Shown here: positions 1-5,037 of the stretch, in pieces
Layout: each line of letters opens with the position of its first letter
Position numbering within the stretch: the first letter of the stretch is position 1
Source of the DNA: JAFDVL01 sp043736395
GTDB taxonomy: Bacteria; Acidobacteriota; Blastocatellia; RBC074
Direction of reading: 5' to 3'
Length of the DNA: 6,553 bases
Assembly: GCA_043736395.1 (NCBI GenBank)
Contig: JAYTCQ010000070.1
Span: forward strand, 1-6,553
Made by a program: the position numbers and the translations under genes
The notes under the pieces: generated by a model
What the model was told of the DNA's origin: nothing
Database searches by the model: none
The model's input: the letters and a program-made list of their open reading frames with translations, nothing else

Positions 1-41
1 CAAAGAACTGAAACACTCGGCGCGGTTGCGGTTTCACCGTT

Positions 42-62
42 ATAAAAAGCGCATTTGCGCTT
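42..62 (-). terminator. Rho-independent terminator after the FAD oxidoreductase gene
   Basis: Read on the minus strand, a perfect 7-bp stem AAGCGCA / TGCGCTT with an AA loop (62-47) runs into a T-tract, TTTTT then ATA (down to about 42). It lies about 38 bp after the TAA stop codon of the FAD oxidoreductase gene. It differs in sequence from the REP arms and, unlike them, has a T-tract. The stem is short but G+C rich, so the call is probable rather than certain. Confidence 0.6.
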
Positions 63-76
63 AACTTAACCTCATT

Positions 77-99
77 GGCCTCAAGGCGGGGCTACGAAC
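77..99 (-). repeat. Orphan REP-like arm (unit 1, right arm only)
   Basis: A single repeat arm whose head reads TTCGTAGCCCCGCC on the minus strand, with GTAG at 95-92. It begins directly after the TAA stop codon of the FAD oxidoreductase gene. The hairpin is eroded at its far side (GCCT-CA-AGGC remains, and the outer two C residues are lost). In the other full units the partner arm starts 77-80 bp away. That would be about the very first bases of this window, where no matching head is seen, so this looks like a half unit or one that has lost its partner. Confidence 0.75.
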
Positions 100-2055
100 T
101 TAGGCGTAACAGCGCACTTCAAAAATGCGCGCCAGCTTGTCGCCATTGGTTTCTTTCACTTGAATGCGAATCCGTTTGGCATTCACAGGTTTGAAATTGT
201 GGCGGCAAATTCGTTGATGATTGTTGTCAGCGCTCGCGAGTTCAATCCATTCTTTGCCATCATCAGTTTGATATTGCAGCGAATATTTTTTTACTGTTTC
301 AGGCTGTGGCGCACGGATGATGCCGTTGTTCGCGGCCGCAGAGGACGACAATGTCAATTCACGAATAAAACCTGTATCGAATGTTAGTAGTACTTGTTTG
401 AGCGATTGCGGCTTGTCCCACGTGAGTTCCAGCCACGCGCCATTTTCACCAAGTGGTGCCGCCCATTGATTCGGATATTCCGGCAAGGTGCGAGTCCAGC
501 CATTCAAAACGTTGGCGGGCTGGCAATTCGCATCTTCGCCTGAAGCAGTAGTTTTTGCGTGGCGGGCTACATCCAGCGCGTCTTCATTTTTTAAGCCTTT
601 AATGGATTGGTCATCGCGCAATAATGTCTGTTGCAATTCTTTGAGCTTGGCTTTGTTTTCATACAGCCCGCGCGGCAATAAATTATTTTTGAAGCACAAT
701 GCAGCAGCAGTTCCAATTGCTTGGCCTTCGACCGCGCACGTACCCATCACGCGTGTAGAGCTAAACGCCGTATGCGTCGCGCTGATGTTGCGTCCGGCCA
801 TCAACAGATTGCGGATATTTTTGCTGTACAGGCTGCGTAGCGGAATGTTGTAAACGTCCTTCAGCTTGATCGAAACGAACGGCGGCAAGTTCGGGTCTTC
901 AAATCCGGTCGGCGGATGTTCGTCGAGGTTCCAGCCGCCGATGCAAACGGCGTCGTCGAATTCAGGATTCAAACCCATCAAATCCATTTGCGTGAGCATG
1001 TGATCGCCAACGAGACGACGGGCTTCGCGCTTGCCGGGCAGCATGCCGACCCAGTCCATCGCCCAATTCGCCGCCGCCGGATATTTGCCAGAATTTTTGA
1101 CGTAATCCCACACGCCCATCACGATGCCGAGCAGTTCAAAACGAATGCGTTCGTTGTCACGAATCGTGTTGAGGTGTCCGCCCCATTCGATCCACCAATA
1201 GCCGTATTCCCACGTCGTAATGCCGCGTGATTTCAAATCTTTTTCGGTGATCTTGCGTGCCCATTTCGGCGGTGTGAACGGCATCGGCTTACCGTAATCA
1301 CGGGACGTGAACAGGATGCTGCAACCTTGCGTCTTGTTGTCAGCCGTTTCAGGCGCAAGCGATTCGTTGAAGTCGGCGCGTGATTCGTGACCGACTTTGA
1401 ATTCCGCGCCTGCTTCAAGTCCCAAACGACTGTCGCCCGTGCAATCGGCAAACAGCTTTGCAGTGATGCGGTAAATGTGTTCGGTGCGGTCGCAACGCGC
1501 CTGGACGCGCTGAATCACATTGTCTTTGACTTCGGCGTTATACAAAGTCGTTTCGAGCAACAGCGTAATGTTCGGTTCGCTCACGACTTTGTCATAGAGC
1601 AACAAGTCCCACAGTTCCCAACAGCGTTGCGGATTGTTCGCCGCGTCATCAAGGCGAATCTCTTCGAGCAAGCCGCCTTCGCGCCAACCGGGGCGGCCTT
1701 TGTGATTGTTGGAGCCTACGACGTGCATCTTGATCTCGCTCGACGAATTGCCGCCGAGGCGCGAACGATCTTGCACCAGCACGACTTTCGCGCCATGCCG
1801 TGCGGCGCTAATGGCGGCTAGGCATCCGGCCAAGCCGCCGCCCGCAACCAATACATCGCAATTCAACTCAACGAGTTTCATATTGCGTTCAAGCGGAGCA
1901 GCAGCCAGATTGCCCGCTGGTGCGAGGCGTTGCATCTCTTGCCGAATTTGCTCGGCAGTGCGCTTGTCTTGATCCTGGGCAAGCGCATCTACTTTAATGA
2001 ACATGGAATAGCTTGTGGTCGCGGCAGCGGTCGTTAAAAAATCTCGTCGTTTCAT
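100..2055 (-). CDS. Tat-exported FAD-dependent oxidoreductase with C-terminal discoidin-like domain
   Basis: A 651-residue protein, complete. Residues 1-27 look like a Tat signal (K-R-R-D-F-L at 2-7, then a weakly hydrophobic Ala/Thr stretch ending near ALAQ), so export in folded form with its cofactor is likely. A Rossmann dinucleotide-binding motif follows at 68-79 (V-A-G-G-G-L-A-G), with L-G-G-N-S at 100-104, a second flavin motif A-D-C-T-G-D at 203-208, and a C-terminal FAD-contact segment starting A-G-R-N at 420 and running to about 452. This order matches the FAD_oxidored (PF12831-like) family. Residues about 495-651 resemble an F5/8 type C (discoidin) domain: A-R-H-A-K at 497-501, N-Q-W near 529, then beta strands ending in I-F-E-V-R-C-Y. 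Such domains often bind glycans, so a carbohydrate-related substrate is plausible but unproven. The start is supported by AGGGG 8 nt upstream. The gene is last in the minus-strand series, followed by an orphan REP arm and a terminator. The flavoprotein call is firm; the substrate is unknown. Confidence 0.88.
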   Translation of the reverse strand: MKRRDFLTTAAATTSYSMFIKVDALAQDQDKRTAEQIRQEMQRLAPAGNLAAAPLERNMKLVELNCDVLVAGGGLAGCLAAISAARHGAKVVLVQDRSRLGGNSSSEIKMHVVGSNNHKGRPGWREGGLLEEIRLDDAANNPQRCWELWDLLLYDKVVSEPNITLLLETTLYNAEVKDNVIQRVQARCDRTEHIYRITAKLFADCTGDSRLGLEAGAEFKVGHESRADFNESLAPETADNKTQGCSILFTSRDYGKPMPFTPPKWARKITEKDLKSRGITTWEYGYWWIEWGGHLNTIRDNERIRFELLGIVMGVWDYVKNSGKYPAAANWAMDWVGMLPGKREARRLVGDHMLTQMDLMGLNPEFDDAVCIGGWNLDEHPPTGFEDPNLPPFVSIKLKDVYNIPLRSLYSKNIRNLLMAGRNISATHTAFSSTRVMGTCAVEGQAIGTAAALCFKNNLLPRGLYENKAKLKELQQTLLRDDQSIKGLKNEDALDVARHAKTTASGEDANCQPANVLNGWTRTLPEYPNQWAAPLGENGAWLELTWDKPQSLKQVLLTFDTGFIRELTLSSSAAANNGIIRAPQPETVKKYSLQYQTDDGKEWIELASADNNHQRICRHNFKPVNAKRIRIQVKETNGDKLARIFEVRCYA

Positions 2056-2063
2056 AAATCTTT

Positions 2064-2068
2064 CCCCT
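2064..2068 (-). promoter_or_regulatory. Shine-Dalgarno site of the FAD oxidoreductase gene
   Basis: On the minus strand AGGGG is followed by AAAGATTT and then the ATG at 2055-2053, a spacing of 8 nt. It lies between the left arm of the 2072-2174 repeat unit and the gene. It is the only clear ribosome-binding site among the genes that directly follow a repeat unit, and it fixes the start codon. Confidence 0.7.
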
Positions 2069-2071
2069 AAG

Positions 2072-2174
2072 TTCGTAGCCCCGCCTTTAGGCGGAAACTT
2101 TTCTAAACTAATTAGTTGTACGTAACCGAGATACTTGTTGAGCTAATCTTTCCGCCTGAAGGCAGGGCTACGAG
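2072..2174. repeat. BIME-like composite repeat unit 2 (RAYT / FAD oxidoreductase gap)
   Basis: The left arm (2072-2097) and right arm (2149-2174) are inverted copies matching at about 23 of 26 positions, separated by 51 bp. Each has a GTAG foot (2075-2078; minus strand 2171-2168) next to a hairpin. The left stem is CCGCCT-TT-AGGCGG at 2081-2094; the right stem has one mismatch caused by GGCAGG. The linker carries a short degenerate internal head TACGTAACC at 2119-2127. The unit fills nearly all of the 121-bp gap between the RAYT stop codon and the FAD gene's ribosome-binding site. There is no T-tract after either hairpin. Confidence 0.85.
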
Positions 2175-2176
2175 CT

Positions 2177-2779
2177 TTATAGTTCTGCATCGTCCCAGCC
2201 CGCGCCATAATCAAGTACCGGATACGCCTGCCATAGTTCTTTCGCTTTTTCTTTTCCGGTTGCAGAAAGAAATTCTGACGCGCTCGAAAACGGCCAATCC
2301 ATCCATTTCAAAACATAACCATGGTGAACTGGATTATTGTGAATATAATTAACAGTCGCCCAATAATGACGTTCGGTACGCATTGCCCGATCTGCACTAC
2401 GGTACCAGACAGTTCGGCCGGTCACTTGTTCGGCAACATTCCAATTGTACGAAGTCCGTCCGTGCAATAATCCTAACTCTTTTTTGAGCTGACGCAGATT
2501 GTTTGTCTTGACCAGCAAGTGATAATGATTCGGTATGACGCACCAGGCTCTTAGTTCGTAGCGTGCGACTTCAAAAACATTTTGGAGTTCTTTTGTAAAA
2601 TCCGACATACGGGACAAATCAAAACCGATATGTGGCTTGTGTTCGTAACACGCAGCACTTAAGTGAAAAAATCCCTTATCAAACAACACTGGAGGGCTAA
2701 GCCACGGGCGATGTTGCTGAATGCGAAAGTTCAGCAATTCTTCTCGTTGTTCCGGTGTCAGCGATCTCCACAAGTACAT
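2177..2779 (-). CDS. REP-associated tyrosine transposase (RAYT), HUH/Y1 family
   Basis: A complete 200-residue protein of the size usual for RAYTs. The N-terminal part has the family-typical segment F-F-H-L-S-A-A at 37-43. The HUH metal-binding motif is P-N-H-Y-H-L-L-V at 83-90 (His85, His87). G-R-T-S-Y-N-W at 107-113 and Y-I-H-N-N-P-V at 145-151 follow, Tyr145 being the likely catalytic nucleophile, and the C-terminal W-P-F-S-S-A at 162-167 is also typical. By family knowledge, RAYTs are single-strand nucleases/strand-transferases related to IS200/IS605 TnpA that recognise REP hairpins with a GTAG or GGAG foot. The gene is bracketed by two REP composite units carrying GTAG, within 2-4 bp at each end, as expected for a RAYT and its cognate repeats. 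No Shine-Dalgarno is visible near the ATG: the nearest G-rich run (GGGG) ends 11 nt upstream and lies inside the repeat. All expected motifs are intact, so it may be active. Confidence 0.92.
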   Translation of the reverse strand: MYLWRSLTPEQREELLNFRIQQHRPWLSPPVLFDKGFFHLSAACYEHKPHIGFDLSRMSDFTKELQNVFEVARYELRAWCVIPNHYHLLVKTNNLRQLKKELGLLHGRTSYNWNVAEQVTGRTVWYRSADRAMRTERHYWATVNYIHNNPVHHGYVLKWMDWPFSSASEFLSATGKEKAKELWQAYPVLDYGAGWDDAEL

Positions 2780-2783
2780 ATAG

Positions 2784-2888
2784 TTCGTAGCCCCGCTTTT
2801 AAGCGGAAAACCTCTCTCAACTAGTTATTTATTCGTAGCCTTGCCTGCTCGCTGAGCCAATCATTCCGCCTGAGGCGTGGCTACAAAC
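2784..2888. repeat. BIME-like composite repeat unit 3 (Gfo/Idh/MocA / RAYT gap)
   Basis: The left arm (2784-2810) and the more diverged right arm (2864-2888) are inverted. Both keep the GTAG foot (2787-2790; minus strand 2884-2881). The left hairpin is CCGCTT-TT-AAGCGG at 2793-2806, where a C-G pair of the other copies is replaced by T-A. The right hairpin has lost one loop base. A third head, TTCGTAGCC, lies inside at 2832-2840. The right arm overlaps the end of the Gfo/Idh/MocA gene, whose TAG stop (2883-2881) is the TAG of this arm's GTAG. The other end lies 4 bp from the RAYT start codon. Confidence 0.85.
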
Positions 2889-4134
2889 TGGGGAATGAAA
2901 CCCACCCGCCCGTTTCCACCGACTGATTCGCCATCAAAATCGTAGCGCAATCTGTCAGCCCTACATTCACATCGCAAATCGTTTTTGCGTCTTGTCTGCG
3001 CACGTGATCAATGAATGACACCAACTCATCGCGCGTATCGTTGCCTTCGGCAATGTCTATTTCGAACGGCGCGCCGCGATGCGCCCACGGGTCATTCGTG
3101 AGTTTCAACGTCTTGCCCGCCGTCACGACTGCTGCGTTTGCTTCGGCTGCATTTTTGCCGCCTTCCCAACTCACGGCATCTGTACCTTTTTCCTGAAAGA
3201 GTAATCCTTTTTCGCTCGTCAAATACAAACTACCTTTCGTCCCCATAATCAATTCCGCTGCGCCTTCATATGCGTTGTTGCATAACGAAGTGTAATTCGC
3301 CCGCACCGTGTAAGGCTTACCGTCCGCGCCTTTTAATTCGTATTCATACAGACACGAAATGTTGTCATAGACTTCGCGCCCATCACGAAAATATTCAATC
3401 CCGCCCGAAGCGAATACACGCTTGGGATGCGTGCCGAGAAACCAGTTCACGACATCCATTTGGTGACTGCCAAGTTCGGCCATCAATCCAGCGGAATAGG
3501 CTTTGTATAAACGCCAGTTGAGTTTCTTTTCGAGCTTCAACCAATTCGTATCACTTTTTGGCACGGGAATCGGGCGCCGCCACGAATTGTTGCGATGCCA
3601 TTGTGCTTTGATCGAAGTCACCTGCCCGATCATTCCCGCCCCGACCATTGCTTGCGCTTGTTTGTAAATTGCATTCGCGTGCCGTTGCAGGCCAACTTGA
3701 AAGACGCGCTTTGACGCTGTGACTTGTGCGGCGAGCTTCTTCGCTTCGGCAACTGAATAACACATCGTCTTTTCGAGAAAGACATCGCAACCGGCGCTCA
3801 AACAATCCGCCGCGACTTGATAATGCAGGTAAAGCGGCACGGCGATGACGACGGCTTGCGGCTTCAATTCATCCAGCATTTTATGATAGTCGCTGAACGT
3901 TTTTGCCTGTGGCCCGGCGTATTTCGCGCCCTGTTCCAAATGCGGCGCATAGTTGTCGCACACGCCGATGAGAGCTACGTCCTCAATCGTCGTCAGCGCG
4001 CGAATCAAATCGGAGCCGCGTCCGCCTGTGCCGATCACAGCGACGCGAATCAGCGCATCATCAGCACGCGACAACTTAGTCGCAGCCAAAGTAGCTCCGG
4101 CAGTTTCTAAAAATGTGCGGCGTGTGATAGCCAT
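2881..4134 (-). CDS. Tat-exported Gfo/Idh/MocA family oxidoreductase
   Basis: A complete 417-residue protein. The start carries a Tat signal (T-R-R-T-F-L-E at 4-10, then A-G-A-T-L-A-A), as in many planctomycete and acidobacterial members. The mature part begins with a Rossmann NAD(P)-binding fold, V-I-G-T-G-G-R-G at 33-40. It continues with an acidic C-D at 59-60 that may contact the cofactor ribose, and E-K-T-M at 121-124 in place of the usual E-K-P. The second domain has the family's active-site helix, A-E-L-G-S-H-Q-M-D at 219-227 (His224, Asp227). Family members oxidise, reduce or epimerise sugars, inositols and related compounds, or hydrolyse glycosides through redox intermediates. The substrate here is not evident. 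The ATG lies 3 bp from a REP arm, with no ordinary ribosome-binding site; the stop codon lies inside another arm. Its neighbour two genes down is also a Tat-exported redox enzyme. Confidence 0.9.
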   Translation of the reverse strand: MAITRRTFLETAGATLAATKLSRADDALIRVAVIGTGGRGSDLIRALTTIEDVALIGVCDNYAPHLEQGAKYAGPQAKTFSDYHKMLDELKPQAVVIAVPLYLHYQVAADCLSAGCDVFLEKTMCYSVAEAKKLAAQVTASKRVFQVGLQRHANAIYKQAQAMVGAGMIGQVTSIKAQWHRNNSWRRPIPVPKSDTNWLKLEKKLNWRLYKAYSAGLMAELGSHQMDVVNWFLGTHPKRVFASGGIEYFRDGREVYDNISCLYEYELKGADGKPYTVRANYTSLCNNAYEGAAELIMGTKGSLYLTSEKGLLFQEKGTDAVSWEGGKNAAEANAAVVTAGKTLKLTNDPWAHRGAPFEIDIAEGNDTRDELVSFIDHVRRQDAKTICDVNVGLTDCATILMANQSVETGGWVSFPSL

Positions 4135-4137
4135 AAC

Positions 4138-4243
4138 GTTCGTAGCCCCGCCTTCAGGCGGAAAACTTTTCTGAATTAATTATTTGTTCGTAACCAGGTT
4201 TTTCGTAATGCAAGATTTTCCGCCTGAAGGCGGGGCTACGAAC
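4138..4243. repeat. BIME-like composite repeat unit 4 (ApbE / Gfo/Idh/MocA gap), perfect 28-bp inverted arms
   Basis: The best-preserved unit. Arms at 4138-4165 and 4216-4243 are perfect inverted copies of 28 bp, separated by 50 bp. Each arm begins GTTCGTAGCCCCGCC and contains a CCGCC/GGCGG hairpin; the GTAG feet are at 4142-4145 and, on the minus strand, 4239-4236. The A+T-rich linker has an internal head TTCGTAACC at 4187-4195. The unit starts 3 bp from the ATG of the Gfo/Idh/MocA gene and ends 1 bp from the TGA of the ApbE-like gene, so it fills the whole 110-bp gap. In RNA the arms could pair into one long stem or fold as two small hairpins. Confidence 0.9.
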
Positions 4244-4244
4244 A

Positions 4245-5030
4245 TCAGAACCATTCTACTTGCAATGCATCGCAAGACAATTTTTTTAAATAATGCCCTG
4301 ATTGTTTTTTCCCCATCGCCAGCAACGCAGTTGAAAAAAATTCCGCGTCTGTCGCGTTCGTTGCCAAAACTAAACAGGCATCATCGCCAATAATTGCCGT
4401 ACCTTTGAGCGGATTCACGACATCAGATTGAGATTGATAAGGATGCCGTGCTGCTGAACACGACAGCGCACGATCTTTTAATGTCAGGCGATGAACAATG
4501 ATTTCAGGTTCCAGCGGATGACGGATATCAACGATGAATGACTCCCCCATCGCCAAGACCGAGCTAGTTCCTCCATTGAGCAACGCACCCTGCACACCGA
4601 AGCGCGACAAAATTTCATGTCCGCGATCCAGCGCGTATCCTTTGCCAATCGCGCCCAAATCAATCTGTGCTTTTTCGTTGAGGAATCGTACTGAGCATCG
4701 CTCGGCATCCAGTTCAATTCCCGCGCCACCTGTTGCTGCCGTCACATCAAAAAATCCTTTCGTATTTTGTCGTGCCATCTCGCATCGTTCCAACAACGAA
4801 AAAATTTCGCGGTCAATACGAACAGATTTGTTTTTTGCTTCACGATTGATCCGCGCAACTTCGCTGATCGGATTGAAGCGTGATAAGACTGCATCAAGTC
4901 GCAGGAATTGTTCGCAAACGGCTACCGCGACAGCCTCTAAATGTTGTGCATCATCACCGCGCAAGATCACTTCAAAGCGCGTGCCCATCGCTTCGCAACT
5001 GCGTTGATATTCAACCAGCATCTCGCTCAT
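4245..5030 (-). CDS. Compact ApbE-like FAD:protein FMN transferase
   Basis: A 261-residue protein recognisable as ApbE family: A-M-G-T at 14-17, L-S-R-F-N-P-I-S-E at 49-57, G-F-F-D-V-T at 92-97, D-L-G-A-I-G-K-G-Y-A-L-D at 124-135, L-N-G-G at 151-154, and S-T-A-L-L-A-M-G at 233-240. Known members attach FMN from FAD to a threonine of a target flavoprotein using Mg2+. Three things are unusual. There is no signal peptide or lipobox, while many ApbE proteins are periplasmic. The region between G-F-F-D-V-T and D-L-G-A-I is about 25 residues, clearly shorter than usual. The segment normally reading His-Ile-x-x-Pro-x-x-Gly is D-V-V-N-P-L-K-G at 203-210, and the usual A-D before S-T-A is A-E. Activity may be altered. 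The start lies 7 bp after the upstream stop codon, without a clear ribosome-binding site, so translation may be coupled; Met4 is an alternative start. No FMN-target protein is evident in the window. Confidence 0.85.
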   Translation of the reverse strand: MSEMLVEYQRSCEAMGTRFEVILRGDDAQHLEAVAVAVCEQFLRLDAVLSRFNPISEVARINREAKNKSVRIDREIFSLLERCEMARQNTKGFFDVTAATGGAGIELDAERCSVRFLNEKAQIDLGAIGKGYALDRGHEILSRFGVQGALLNGGTSSVLAMGESFIVDIRHPLEPEIIVHRLTLKDRALSCSAARHPYQSQSDVVNPLKGTAIIGDDACLVLATNATDAEFFSTALLAMGKKQSGHYLKKLSCDALQVEWF

Positions 5031-5037
5031 TTAAATT

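Larger units (their letters stand above)
1..99. other. Non-coding edge of the window
   Basis: This short stretch downstream of the FAD oxidoreductase gene holds the terminator hairpin at 42-62 and the orphan REP arm at 77-99. I see no gene, promoter or further repeat in 1-41. Confidence 0.5.

Noticed and set aside
2116..2352. Plus-strand open frames over the repeat units that encode similar peptides (Pro-Pro-Glu-Gly-x-Ala-Thr), also at 4184-4393.
   Set aside because: The shared peptide is only the translated repeat arm. The frames overlap well-supported minus-strand genes on the opposite strand and have no other sign of coding.
2072..2888. The RAYT with its flanking units as one insertion sequence with terminal inverted repeats.
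   Set aside because: Similar complete units occur at 4138-4243 and in part at 77-99 and 6499-6553 without a transposase, so they are an independent repeat family rather than ends specific to this gene. I saw no target-site duplication.
4166..4215. A promoter in the A+T-rich linker of unit 4 (TTGCAT and TAATTA on the minus strand).
   Set aside because: The spacing between the possible -35 and -10 boxes is about 25 bp, too long for a standard promoter, and the linkers of the other units do not share a better pair.
2072..4243. CRISPR array.
   Set aside because: The repeats are inverted pairs at gene boundaries, hundreds of bases apart, with genes and related linkers between them rather than regular unique spacers. 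No cas genes are present.
4138..4243. Repeat hairpins as rho-independent terminators.
   Set aside because: No T-tract follows the arms on the minus strand, and the only hairpin with one (42-62) has a different sequence. They may still affect RNA stability or processing.
4534..5007. Long plus-strand open frame opposite the ApbE-like gene, and similar ones opposite the other genes.
   Set aside because: The minus-strand frames carry recognisable family motifs along their full length. The opposite frames are Ser/Arg/Pro-rich with no domain features, typical of shadow frames.
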